This document shows, one piece after another, positions 10,204 through 18,763 of a DNA stretch of 64,000 nt. Within the stretch, counting starts at the first letter, position 1; each line of letters begins with the position of its first letter. Where the stretch lies: positions 806,001 to 870,000 of the forward strand of contig JADKFS010000001.1 in assembly GCA_016717335.1 (NCBI GenBank). Reading direction: 5' to 3'. Under the pieces are notes generated by a model that was not told where the DNA came from, did no database searches, and worked only from the letters and a program-made list of their open reading frames with translations. Position numbers and translations under genes: made by a program. The stretch comes from Candidatus Ribeiella danica (GTDB lineage: Bacteria; Chloroflexota; Chloroflexia; Chloroflexales; Roseiflexaceae).

Positions 10204-11867
10204 CAGTATTCAACCACATATCCGCTGCCCGGCAGCTCCTTGGCGCGCTTCTTCGGCTCGACCGAGCGCTGCGCGACCTCGGCGACGTGGTGGATCGGGT
10301 GGCGGTCGGTGCTCACGATCCCGATCGAGAGGCTGACGAGCGCGTAGCGGGTCGGGCGGCCCTGGCGATCCAGCGCGTCGATGTAGCCCACCCGCCGCGT
10401 CTCGCTGTCGTAGAACAGCGGCGCGAGCTGGTCGAAGCTGGCGATCGCGCGCATGCAGATCTGCCGCGCGCGGTCGGGTGTGGTGATCACCACGAAGTCG
10501 TCGCCGCCGATATGCCCGACGAAGTCATCGTGGTTGCCGATCTGCTCGACCGCCTCAAGCAGCACGTGCGCGGTCTGCTGAATCACCGCGTCGCCCTTCA
10601 GGAAGCTGTAGGTGTCGTTGTAGGCCTTGAAGTTGTCGATATCGGCGTAGCAGACCGCGAACGGCGCGCTCTGGTTGATCCGGTGGAGCAGGGCGCGCTC
10701 GATCGCGATATTGCCGGGCAGCCGGGTCGATGGGTTCGCGCCGGCCTCGCGCTCGTGCCGGCGCAGGGCGGCGCGCACGCGCGCCTGCAGCTCGGCCGTG
10801 CTGAATGGCTTGGTGACGTAGTCGTCGGCGCCGAGCTGCAGGCCGCGCACCTTTTCGTGCGGGCTGTCTTTGGCCGAGAGCAGGATGATTGGCGTGGGGC
10901 CGGTGTTCGTGCGCGCCCGCAGCGCGCCCAGCACCGAGAGCCCGTCGATGTCGGGCAGGAGCAGGTCGAGGATGATCAGGTCGAACGGCTGCTTCTGCGC
11001 CGCTATCAGCGCCTCCGCGCCCGTGGCGGCCGGCACGACCCGGTAGCCGTCCTGCTGGAACCGCAGCGTCACAATGCGCCGGATGTCGTCGTCGTCGTCG
11101 ACGATCAGCAGGGTCGGGATCTGCTCGGCCCGGGCGCGCGCCGTGGCGATCGTCTGCTCGATCATGGACAGCAGCGCCGCCGGCTCGGCGCCCGCCGGCA
11201 GAAGCTCGACATGCGGCGGGAGCTGCTCTAGGTCGATTCGCTGCCCGGCCGCATAGATCATCGGGATGGCCTTGGTGTCCGGGTCTTCGCGCAGCACCTG
11301 GGCGACCCACTGGGCGCTCAGCTCCGGCAGATCGAGGTCGAGCACAACCAGGCCCGGGCGCCGCTCGCGCGCCATATCAATGCCCGCCGCGCCGTCGGTC
11401 GCGCGGAGCACCGTGTACCCGGCCTCCGTGAGCGCCGACATGAGCCCCGCGCGGCTGCCTGGGTCCGCCCCAATGATCAGCACAGTCTGGTGCTCCTCGG
11501 CGGAGCGCTGCGCCGAGGCGGCCTCGGCCGCCTCGGCGGCCGCTTCAGCTGCGCCCACCAGGAGCCGCGGCGGATCGATCGGTCGCGCGGCTGCGGCGTC
11601 GGGCGTGGGCGCGGCGCCGATCAGGAGATGCAGCGGCATGGCGATCTCCAGCATATGATCGTCGGCCCGGCTGTGCTGCAGCAGGACTTCGAGGATGGCG
11701 CTCAGCCGCGCGCAGTTCCGGTTCAGCGTCTCGATCAGCTCGCGCGCCAGCGGATCGCTCGGCGCGCGGCTCGGCTGGCGCAGCAGGTCGATCGCACCGC
11801 GCAGCGCCGTCAGCGGCGAGCTGATGACATGGATGAAGCGGGCCTGGTTGTCCTGTGAGTCGTCCAT
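10203..11867 (-). CDS. HisKA-like / dual receiver / GGDEF-family signalling protein
   Basis: A 554-residue multidomain protein. Residues 8-70 look like a HisKA dimerisation helix pair with His in FIHVISSPLTALRG, but no HATPase domain follows. Residues ~125-240 are a first receiver (Asp in VVLDLDLP; the usual Lys motif is degenerate, ELLPAGAEP). Residues ~250-370 are a complete receiver (IVDDDDD, ILDLLLPDIDG, ILLSAKD, YVTKPF). Residues ~385-550 are a GGDEF-fold domain with ADIDNFKAYND and the signature GHIGGDDF, so diguanylate cyclase activity is possible but the D/E variant needs proof. It lies 88 bp downstream of the hybrid kinase, on the same strand. Confidence 0.85.
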   Translation of the reverse strand: MDDSQDNQARFIHVISSPLTALRGAIDLLRQPSRAPSDPLARELIETLNRNCARLSAILEVLLQHSRADDHMLEIAMPLHLLIGAAPTPDAAAARPIDPPRLLVGAAEAAAEAAEAASAQRSAEEHQTVLIIGADPGSRAGLMSALTEAGYTVLRATDGAAGIDMARERRPGLVVLDLDLPELSAQWVAQVLREDPDTKAIPMIYAAGQRIDLEQLPPHVELLPAGAEPAALLSMIEQTIATARARAEQIPTLLIVDDDDDIRRIVTLRFQQDGYRVVPAATGAEALIAAQKQPFDLIILDLLLPDIDGLSVLGALRARTNTGPTPIILLSAKDSPHEKVRGLQLGADDYVTKPFSTAELQARVRAALRRHEREAGANPSTRLPGNIAIERALLHRINQSAPFAVCYADIDNFKAYNDTYSFLKGDAVIQQTAHVLLEAVEQIGNHDDFVGHIGGDDFVVITTPDRARQICMRAIASFDQLAPLFYDSETRRVGYIDALDRQGRPTRYALVSLSIGIVSTDRHPIHHVAEVAQRSVEPKKRAKELPGSGYVVEY

Positions 11868-11878
11868 AGAGCGTTAGC

Positions 11879-11956
11879 ACGTTGGCACGTTGGCAGGCTG
11901 GCACGTTGGCACGTTGGCACGTTGGCGCGTTCAAACGTTCAAACGTTCAAACGTTT
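11879..11956. repeat. Octamer array between signalling genes
   Basis: About nine 8-mers in series, first of type ACGTTGGC and then of type ACGTTCAA, filling the whole gap between the hybrid kinase and the GGDEF-like gene. Confidence 0.75.
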
Positions 11957-14319
11957 CACGCCAGGATTCGCTCGATCTCGGCCAGAAGCTCGTCGGAGGC
12001 GATCGGCTTCTCCAGGTAGCGCACGGCGCCCAGCGCCAGGGCGCGCCGCTGCGCATCGCGTCCAAGATCGCTGGCCGTCAGAATGACGACCGGAATATGC
12101 CGGTGGGTCGGGTGCTGCTTGAGGATCCGCAGCACCTCGTAGCCGTCGATGTCCGGCATACGGATGTCGAGCAGCACCAGGTCGGGCGGGTCGCGCTCGA
12201 TCAGCTCCAGGCTGTCGCGCCCATTGGCCGCCTCGGTGACCTGGAAGCCACCGCGCTTGAGCAGCCGCGCGAGCGTCGGCCGCACGTGATAGTCGTCATC
12301 CACCACCAGCACCCGGCGTGCCAGCGGCACCGCCAGCCGGTGAACCTGGGCCAGCAGCTCATGGCTGGTGAATGGCTTGTTGATGAAGCCGCTGCCGCCA
12401 AGCGCCAGCGCGCGCTCGTGCTCGGGCGCCGCCGAGATAAACAGCACCGGCATGTCGCGCGTGATCGGGTCGTTGCGGAGCACCTGGAAGACGTCGAACC
12501 CGTCGATGTCCGGCATCATCACGTCCAGGATCAGCATCTTCGGCTGGAGCAGCCGCGCCAGCTGCAGCGCGGTCGCGCCGCCGGTGGCCTCGGCCACCTG
12601 GTAGCCGTCGCCCTCTAGGATTCCGCGCAGCATGGTGCGGGTGGTCGCGCTGTCGTCGGCAATCAGCACCATCGGCCAGTCGGGATCGACGCGTGTTGCG
12701 GCGACCGGCTCGGCCCCGATCGCCGTTGGGATCGTGAAGCTGAACGTCGCGCCGCGGCCAAGGCTGCTCTCGACCCAGATCCGGCCGCCGTGATCCTCGA
12801 CGAGCGCCTTGCAGATCGCGAGCCCCAGGCCGGTACCGCCGACATTCCGGGTCAGCGAGCTATCGATCTGGTGGAACTTCTCGAAGATCCGCTGGTGGTC
12901 TTCCAGCGCAATCCCGCGCCCCTGGTCGCGCACGGCGAAGACGACCGCGCTGCCGTAGATGCCGGCGGCCAGCTCGACGCTCTGGCCGGGGCTGGAAAAC
13001 TTAATCGCATTCGAGAGCAGGTTGGTCAGCACCTGCAGCGTGCGGTCGAGGTCGGCGCTGATTGGCGGCAGGTTATCTGCGACGGCGACGGCGATCGTGA
13101 TCCCGCGGCTGGCGGCGAACGGCTCGACCTCGCGCACCGCCGTGGCGCACAGGTCGCTCGGGTCGATCGAGACGCGCCGGAGCTGGATCGAGCCCTGCTC
13201 GATCTTGGAGATATCGAGGATGTCGTTGATCAGCCGGATGAGCCGCTCGCTGTTCTTGAGCGAGATATCGAGCAGCTCGCGGGTGCGCGGCGCCAGCTCG
13301 GGATGCTGCGGCCGGCCGAGCACCAGCTGCAGCGAGCCGCGGATCGACGTGAGCGGGGTGCGCAGCTCGTGCGAGACGATCGAGACGAACTCATTTTTCA
13401 TGTGGTCCACCTCGCGCTCGCGCGTGATGTCGCGGAACACCAGCATCCGGCCGAGCAGCCGCTCGTAGTTGTCGCGCACAGGGGCGCTGAAGCACTGCAG
13501 CAGGCGCGGCTCGGCGCGCAGGACTTTCAGCTCGATCACCGAGCGCTCCTCGGCCGAGCCCAGCAGCGGCGTCAGCCAGTCGTCGAACGCGGCGCTGTCC
13601 TCGAAGATCAGCCGAAACATGGCCCGCAGCTGATCGGGGCTGCGCCCGATCACATCGCGCTCGGCCAGGCCGAAGAAGTATTTCGCGCGCCGGTTGATCA
13701 TGGTCGCGGCGCCCTGCGGGTCGAGCATCAAGATCGCGTCGTTGCTGGCGTCCACCAGCGCGCGCGTGCGATCGTGTTCGAGCGGCGGCGGGCCGTGGGT
13801 CTGCGCGTGGCTCACCGCGGAGGCCAAACGGCCAGCCAGCGCGTGCAACAGCTTCTGCTGGCCGTGGCGGATCGGCTGGCCGGGCGCGCCGCTGGCCTGC
13901 AAGACGCCGACCAGCTGCTCGTCGGCGAGCAGCGGCATCGCTAGCGACTGGGACGCTAGTGGCGCGGGCTGTGGTAGCGTCGCCGGCTCGGCGTTCCGCG
14001 CCTCAAGCCCGATCAGCTGCGGCCGGCGTGTCAGCGCGGCCAGCGCCGGCGCAGAGGGCGGGTGGTCGGCGAGCGAGATCTCGGCCCCCTGCCGGGCGAT
14101 CTGGCCCGCCTGCGGGTGCCAGGCGACCAGGGTCAGCGCGCGGGCCGGCGCGCTGTGCAGGTAGACCGCGCCTTCGACCAGCTCGACCGCCGCGAGCAGG
14201 CGCTCAAGCGCCACGGCAAGAACCTGCGGCAGGCGCTCGCCAGGCGCCTGCCGAATGTCGTCGATCGAATCGGTCGCCGTGAGCAACCGCTCGAGGGCTA
14301 TTGTCTCTTGGTTGCTCAT
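11956..14319 (-). CDS. Hybrid histidine kinase (GAF-PAS-HisKA-HATPase-REC-REC)
   Basis: A 787-residue soluble hybrid kinase. Domains in order: GAF (~30-175), PAS (~185-300, DASNDAILMLDPQG), HisKA (~310-375, H-box SIVSHELRTPLTSIRG), HATPase_c (~420-535, N-box LLSNAIKFSS, G-boxes VRDQGRGIALED and VGGTGLGLAICKALV), receiver 1 (~550-665, ILDVMMPDIDGFD, INKPF) and receiver 2 (~670-787, LLDIRMPDIDGYE, LEKPI). All catalytic residues are visible. The ATG overlaps the stop of the upstream single-receiver gene (ATGA, 14316-14319), which in turn overlaps the membrane sensor gene. The three gene products are probably made together and work in one phosphorelay. Confidence 0.95.
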   Translation of the reverse strand: MSNQETIALERLLTATDSIDDIRQAPGERLPQVLAVALERLLAAVELVEGAVYLHSAPARALTLVAWHPQAGQIARQGAEISLADHPPSAPALAALTRRPQLIGLEARNAEPATLPQPAPLASQSLAMPLLADEQLVGVLQASGAPGQPIRHGQQKLLHALAGRLASAVSHAQTHGPPPLEHDRTRALVDASNDAILMLDPQGAATMINRRAKYFFGLAERDVIGRSPDQLRAMFRLIFEDSAAFDDWLTPLLGSAEERSVIELKVLRAEPRLLQCFSAPVRDNYERLLGRMLVFRDITREREVDHMKNEFVSIVSHELRTPLTSIRGSLQLVLGRPQHPELAPRTRELLDISLKNSERLIRLINDILDISKIEQGSIQLRRVSIDPSDLCATAVREVEPFAASRGITIAVAVADNLPPISADLDRTLQVLTNLLSNAIKFSSPGQSVELAAGIYGSAVVFAVRDQGRGIALEDHQRIFEKFHQIDSSLTRNVGGTGLGLAICKALVEDHGGRIWVESSLGRGATFSFTIPTAIGAEPVAATRVDPDWPMVLIADDSATTRTMLRGILEGDGYQVAEATGGATALQLARLLQPKMLILDVMMPDIDGFDVFQVLRNDPITRDMPVLFISAAPEHERALALGGSGFINKPFTSHELLAQVHRLAVPLARRVLVVDDDYHVRPTLARLLKRGGFQVTEAANGRDSLELIERDPPDLVLLDIRMPDIDGYEVLRILKQHPTHRHIPVVILTASDLGRDAQRRALALGAVRYLEKPIASDELLAEIERILA

Positions 14320-14690
14320 GACGTGTGCTGTTGGTTCAGCAAGGCCACGATCTCGCTGGCGAGCGTGAATGCGTCGAAGGGCTTGATGATATACCCGAGC
14401 GCGCCCAGCCGTAGCCCCGCCTGCACCTCAGCCTGCTGCGAGCGAGCGGTCAGAAAGATCACGGGAAGCTGGCGAGTCTGCACATCGGCCTTCAGCTGCC
14501 GGCACGCGCCCAGCCCATCCACCCGCGGCATCATCACGTCCAGCAGCACCACATCGAAGCGCTCGGCGCGCGCCCGCTCGACCGCCGCCTGCCCATCGTC
14601 CACCGTGATAACGAGGTGCCCGGCGTCCTCGAGCGCGATCTGAACCACAAACTGGATATCCGGCTCGTCTTCCGCCAGCAGGATTTTCAT
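14316..14690 (-). CDS. Single-domain response regulator
   Basis: A 124-residue receiver starting MKILLAEDEPDIQFVVQIAL, with phosphoacceptor Asp in VVLLDVMMPRVDG, Thr in VIFLTARS and Lys in YIIKPFDAF. There is no output domain. It overlaps its neighbours on both sides by ATGA (stop of the membrane sensor at 14687-14690; start of the hybrid kinase at 14316-14319), so it is a coupled middle gene of a three-gene operon and probably carries phosphate between kinase and target. Confidence 0.93.
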   Translation of the reverse strand: MKILLAEDEPDIQFVVQIALEDAGHLVITVDDGQAAVERARAERFDVVLLDVMMPRVDGLGACRQLKADVQTRQLPVIFLTARSQQAEVQAGLRLGALGYIIKPFDAFTLASEIVALLNQQHTS

Positions 14691-16606
14691 GACGACTCCG
14701 ACTCTTCCATGAGCGCCAGCTGTCGCGCGACCTCTTCGACCGCGATACGCTGCTTGCGATAGAGGTCGGACTCGCTCAGCGCCAGCCGATCGGCAATGTC
14801 GCGGATCCGTTTCCCCTGCAGGAAGCGCAGCTCCAGGATATTGTAGAGCAGCCATTCCTGGGCCGATGGGTCGAGCTGCTCGTCCGGGCGCAGGTTCTCG
14901 ATCGCCTGCCGCAGCACCGACTGGAGCGCGCGCGTCGGGCTGCCGCCCTGCTCGTCGAGCAGCCTGCGCACGGTGCGCAGGCCGAGCAGCGGGCTGTCGG
15001 AGAGCTTCGGGCCGCCCCAGTAGTGCGTCAGCGCGTCCTTGACGAGCTGGGGGAACTCGGGCAAGAGCGCGACCTCCGAGTCGAGCGACTCGAGCGACGC
15101 GGGGGTGGCCTGCTCGAGCCGGGTGTTGAGATTCTGGAGCAACTGCATCTCGGGGCCCATGCCGCGCAGCGTATCGAACAGGCGCTGCTGCATCTGCACG
15201 GTGGCGAGGGCCATCTCCATCTGGTGGGCCAGCGCGCCGATCAGCCGGCGCGATTCGGTGGTGAGCGAGCTCTGCGGGTAGGCTACGCCCAGCGCGCCCA
15301 GCACATCGCCCTCCGGGCCGCGCAGCGGCAGCATGCAGAACCCGTCGCAGCGCAGGAACGCCTCGGCCGGCGGGGTAGCGCCGGGCTCGTGCGGCGCTGT
15401 GGCGATCAGCTTCGGCATCAGCACGGCCAGCGGGTGCTCGGCCACGAACCGCTTGACGGTGCGCCGCGGGCCGATCAGCGACTTGATCGTATAGTTGTTC
15501 GCCTCGTCGGGCGCCGCCACGAACCCGCTGTCGACGCGCAGCGCCCCGCAGATCACCACCAGCGTGTTTTCGAGCAGGCTGCGCAGGTCGGCGTAGGTGA
15601 AGGTGTTGCGTGGCAGGCCGCGCAGGTAGTCGATCTCGGCGTGGTCCTGGCGATAGACCAGCGCGTCGAGGTAGGGCTTGGCCCGGCTGACGAAGATTGG
15701 CATCATCACGGTAAAGATCATCACCCCGAAGGTCAGCAGAGTCGCGGCCGGCAGCCCCAGCCAGCGCGCCAGCACCGGCGTGCTGCGCAGGAACAGGATG
15801 ATCGTCAGCCCGACGAACGGGCCGTACAGGCCCCAGCGGATGAAGTCCTGCTTGATCAGCCGGTCGGGCAGCAGCAGGCCCTGGAAGGCGATGCTGTAGA
15901 CCATCACCGTGATCATCACAGCTACGCCGGCGCTGCCAAGCGCCGACAGCAGCAGCACGATATCCTGGGAGAGAAACGCATAGGTGCCGGCGATCACCAG
16001 GTAGGGAAAGACCGCCAGCCCGGGCGCCATGAACGTGGCGCCAAGGTAGGTCAGGCGCCGCCGCAGCGTCGGCGTCAGCGCCAGCCGCCGGACCTGCAGC
16101 ACGGTCAGCATCCCGCCGGCGCTGGCGACTGCGAAGTACAGCGCGAACAGCCAGAACAGCGGCCCCGCGCCAAACTGCGCCAGCGGGCCGCGCGCGATCC
16201 CGCCGCGCAGCAGCAGGTCGCCGAGCAGCGCCATACCGAAGAACCCCAGGCTCAACCCATAGCCGACAGGGACCAGCCAGCGCCTGTTCCGGTTGGGTGC
16301 GCCGCTGTAGGTCAGCAGTGCGTCGGACAGGTGAAGGTAGCCGGCCGGGACGCAGGTGATGCCGAGCCACTGCGCTCGCAGCAAAAAGTGGATTGTTGCA
16401 TCGCGCTCGGCCTGCCCGAGCAACACATCGCCGCCAGAAACTACCACGACCCCGGCAAGAAGCACACAGAGCGCCCGCGTGATCGCGTTATGCAAATTTT
16501 GCAGTGCGATATAGGCGAGGAGTGAGAACGCGATAATTAAGACGGCCGCGGAGAGCAGGTCGTTGAGCTGCAATAAAATAGCGGTGAGCAGCGGAAGCCT
16601 CTCCAT
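14687..16606 (-). CDS. 7TM-type membrane sensor with GAF-like region and C-terminal helix-turn-helix
   Basis: About 639 residues. Residues ~20-320 hold about nine hydrophobic segments resembling the histidine-kinase N-terminal 7TM region. Residues ~345-490 look like a GAF domain. The C-terminal ~60 residues (FLQGKRIRDIADRLALSESD, then LYRKQRIAVEEVARQLA) resemble a helix-turn-helix of the sigma-4/LuxR-like kind. No kinase domain is present, so signalling probably goes through the overlapping receiver gene downstream or directly to DNA from the membrane. The start is uncertain: an ATG at 16606 or a TTG at 16639; a TATAAT-like box lies at 16651-16656. Confidence 0.75.
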   Translation of the reverse strand: MERLPLLTAILLQLNDLLSAAVLIIAFSLLAYIALQNLHNAITRALCVLLAGVVVVSGGDVLLGQAERDATIHFLLRAQWLGITCVPAGYLHLSDALLTYSGAPNRNRRWLVPVGYGLSLGFFGMALLGDLLLRGGIARGPLAQFGAGPLFWLFALYFAVASAGGMLTVLQVRRLALTPTLRRRLTYLGATFMAPGLAVFPYLVIAGTYAFLSQDIVLLLSALGSAGVAVMITVMVYSIAFQGLLLPDRLIKQDFIRWGLYGPFVGLTIILFLRSTPVLARWLGLPAATLLTFGVMIFTVMMPIFVSRAKPYLDALVYRQDHAEIDYLRGLPRNTFTYADLRSLLENTLVVICGALRVDSGFVAAPDEANNYTIKSLIGPRRTVKRFVAEHPLAVLMPKLIATAPHEPGATPPAEAFLRCDGFCMLPLRGPEGDVLGALGVAYPQSSLTTESRRLIGALAHQMEMALATVQMQQRLFDTLRGMGPEMQLLQNLNTRLEQATPASLESLDSEVALLPEFPQLVKDALTHYWGGPKLSDSPLLGLRTVRRLLDEQGGSPTRALQSVLRQAIENLRPDEQLDPSAQEWLLYNILELRFLQGKRIRDIADRLALSESDLYRKQRIAVEEVARQLALMEESESS

Positions 16607-16709
16607 GATGTCAGGCGCGCGCCAAGGAAGGGCTGTCAAACCACGTGGCCATTATACCACAGGGGTGTTTGGGGGATAAGCACTCGCGTGCGCGCCGGGG
16701 GCGGCCGGC

Positions 16710-17189
16710 TCAGCCGAGCTTCGCCAGCTCGTCGGCCATTCGCAGCCCTTCGACGTGGGCGGCGCCCTGCGGGGCTTTCAGGTTATAGTTGAGAATCAGC
16801 CGCTGCAGATCGTCCAGCTTGCGCCGGTACGCCACGCGCAGCTCCGCCCGGGCGGGCGCCTCAAGGTACGCCCAGCGCCGGTTGGCGTCGTCCAGCCAGG
16901 TCGTGAGCCGGGCGCGCTCCTCGTCGATCTCGCGGCGCGCCTCGATCCACGGCGGCGCGAAGCCGGCCGATTTGAGCATGCGAAAGCCCAGGCGGTACTC
17001 GTCCGGCACATGCTCGTCGTCGTCGAGCTTGAGCGGCTGGCCCTGGCCGGGCAGGTTGTCCATCAGCCCGTCGGCCTGCGCCTTGGCCATGATCTGGTCG
17101 ATCAGGTTGCGGTAGCTCTGGCGCGTCGGCGGGGTGCGGCCGGCCGCCGGCTGCTGCTCGTCGCGTTTCTGCTCGTCGCTGTCGCTCAT
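16710..17189 (-). CDS. DUF1992 (DnaJ-homologue C28-like) protein
   Basis: A 159-residue protein with the DUF1992 core: YRNLIDQIMAKAQADGLMDN, LPGQGQPLKLDD, VPDEYRLGFRMLKSAGFAPP and an acidic/Arg-rich helical second half. The family occurs in bacteria and in eukaryotic DNAJC28; its biochemical role is not established. It is cytoplasmic, with no membrane segment. A good promoter match lies upstream (-35 ATGACA, 17 bp, -10 TATAAT). Confidence 0.88.
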   Translation of the reverse strand: MSDSDEQKRDEQQPAAGRTPPTRQSYRNLIDQIMAKAQADGLMDNLPGQGQPLKLDDDEHVPDEYRLGFRMLKSAGFAPPWIEARREIDEERARLTTWLDDANRRWAYLEAPARAELRVAYRRKLDDLQRLILNYNLKAPQGAAHVEGLRMADELAKLG

Positions 17190-17227
17190 ACCACGCTCCT
17201 CTCGCGGTTGATCAGGTTCCTTTGTAT

Positions 17228-17256
17228 ATTATATCACAATCTCTGCGGGCTGTCAT
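17228..17256 (-). promoter_or_regulatory. Sigma-70-like promoter of the DUF1992 gene
   Basis: On the minus strand, ATGACA (17251-17256), 17-bp spacer, TATAAT (17228-17233); the predicted start of transcription is ~33 nt before the ATG. Confidence 0.5.
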
Positions 17257-17361
17257 GCCTGATCAATCTCCTGATAGGCCGTCGTCAACGTCCGACGTGA
17301 GCGGCCTTACCACGTCTGTGCCATCCTGAGCGAAGGCCGCAGCCGGAGCGAAGGATCATGC

Positions 17362-17456
17362 TCGGGATTTCGACGTGACACTGTACGGGCGCGATCGATC
17401 GCGCCCCTACGCCTGTGGGGCAATGCACTGTCACGCGCGATTGAACCATGCCTTAG
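17362..17456 (-). repeat. Partial copy of the ~114-bp inverted-terminus element
   Basis: On the minus strand it begins CTAAGGCATGGTTCAATCG, continues GTGACAGTGCATTGCCCCA, has the core palindrome GGGGCGCGATCGATCGCGCC and ends GTCGAAATCCCGAGC. The right terminus present in the copy at 50572-50685 is missing. The rest of this ~390-bp gap (17190-17577) also holds a CATCCTGAGCGAAGG-type repeat and no gene. Confidence 0.65.
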
Positions 17457-17480
17457 TGCGTCTATCGGCATTCGGCCTCC

Positions 17481-17538
17481 GTTGGACGTTGGCAGGTTGA
17501 ACGTTCAACCTGCCAACCTGCCAACCTGCCAACCTGCC
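17481..17538. repeat. Inverted 7-8-mer array
   Basis: TTGGCAGGTTGAACG and its inverse TTCAACCTGCCAA meet head-on, followed by three more CCAACCTG units. Confidence 0.7.
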
Positions 17539-17577
17539 GTGGGTGTCTCACATGCGACGCACATGACAAACGACTCA

Positions 17578-17943
17578 CTAGCTCGCTTCAGGCGGGCGCT
17601 CCTGCTGCTCGCGCAGGAACAGCAGGAAGTTGCGCGCCTGCTTCTTGTTCTCGGGGCTGAGCGAGTCGTAGAGCGAGAGAAACGCGTCGCGCTCGCGGTT
17701 GGAGCTAGAGAAGGTGTAGCCGTCCTGCTTGGCCGCCTCGACGATCAGGTCGAAGGCGGTGGTGCGGAAGACCGTGCCGAGCGCCTCAAGCTCGGCGATG
17801 CGTGGGCTGGTCTGCCCCGACTCGATGCCGCTGATATAGGAGCCGCTCACGCCGATCCGGCCGCCCAGGTCGGACTGGGTCAGGCGGTCGCGCTGGCGCT
17901 TGCGCTTGATGACCTCGCTGAGCCGCTCGTTCAAAGTGGCCAT
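17578..17943 (-). CDS. Xre-family transcriptional regulator
   Basis: A 121-residue protein with an N-terminal HTH_3 domain (residues ~8-68: LTQSDLGGRIGVSGSYISGI and ESGQTSPRIAELEALG) and a short helical C-terminal part. It should bind DNA as a dimer; targets are unknown. The start is the ATG preceded by TGGAG at a good distance; a longer in-frame extension upstream has no support. Confidence 0.88.
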   Translation of the reverse strand: MATLNERLSEVIKRKRQRDRLTQSDLGGRIGVSGSYISGIESGQTSPRIAELEALGTVFRTTAFDLIVEAAKQDGYTFSSSNRERDAFLSLYDSLSPENKKQARNFLLFLREQQERPPEAS

Positions 17944-18106
17944 TGGATAACTCCAGCTGTATATCAGATAGCCTGTTGGTTTACCACAGTGGTTTTGACG
18001 GGGAGGTCTGGAGGGCCGAAGATCCCTCCAGACCTCGCAAGGTGGCGGTGTGGTGCGCCACCCTTCGTCAAATTTCAGGCCTAGTATACCACGCACTCTC
18101 CCGAGG

Positions 18107-18763
18107 TTAGGTGATGCCGAGGTCTCTGGCGATCAGGGCCGCCTGCGCGCGGTCGCGCGCGCCCAGCTTGCCAAGGATGTTGGTCAGATGGTTCTTGACC
18201 GTGCCCTCGGCCAGGAACAGCGCCGCGGCGATCTCGCGGTTCGTGGCGCCGCGGGCCAGCAGCCGGACGATCTCAACCTCGCGATCCGAGAGCGGATGCG
18301 GCTGGGGCGGCGCGTGCACGGGGGGAGCATCGGCCAGGCGCGTCAGCTGGGCCACGACCTTGGTCGCGATGGCCGGCGGCAGCAGCGACTGGCCGCGCGC
18401 CGCCGCGCGCACCGCGGCGTAGAGCGTCTCGCCGGACACATCCTTGAGCAGGTAGCCGATCGCCCCGGCGCGCAACGCCGCGAGCACGTCGGCGTCGTCG
18501 TCGAAGGTCGTCAGGGCGATCACCTGCACGTCCGGGTGCGCCGCCCGCAGCCGCCGGGTGGCCGCGACGCCGTCGAGGATCGGCATGCGCAGGTCCATCA
18601 GCACCACCTGCGGGCGCGCCGTCGCGGCCAGATCGAGCGCGGCCTCGCCGTTGGCCGCCTGGCCGACGACCATCAGGTCGGGCTGGCTCGTGAGCAGCAG
18701 CGCCAGGCTCTCGCGGAACAGCGTCTGGTCGTCGACCAGCAGAATCCGGATTAGCTCGTTCAC
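18107..18763 (-). CDS. NarL/FixJ-family response regulator
   Basis: A 218-residue two-domain regulator. The receiver (residues 1-120) has LLVDDQTLFRE, VVLMDLRMPILDG, VIALTTFDDD and YLLKDVSGE. A LuxR-type HTH (residues ~150-215) shows LSDREVEIVRLLARGATNRE and a NHLTNILGKLGARDRAQA helix. Phosphorylation likely promotes dimerisation and DNA binding. It starts with GTG that overlaps the stop of the sensor kinase gene (GTGA, 18760-18763), which identifies the two as a pair. Confidence 0.95.
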   Translation of the reverse strand: MNELIRILLVDDQTLFRESLALLLTSQPDLMVVGQAANGEAALDLAATARPQVVLMDLRMPILDGVAATRRLRAAHPDVQVIALTTFDDDADVLAALRAGAIGYLLKDVSGETLYAAVRAAARGQSLLPPAIATKVVAQLTRLADAPPVHAPPQPHPLSDREVEIVRLLARGATNREIAAALFLAEGTVKNHLTNILGKLGARDRAQAALIARDLGIT

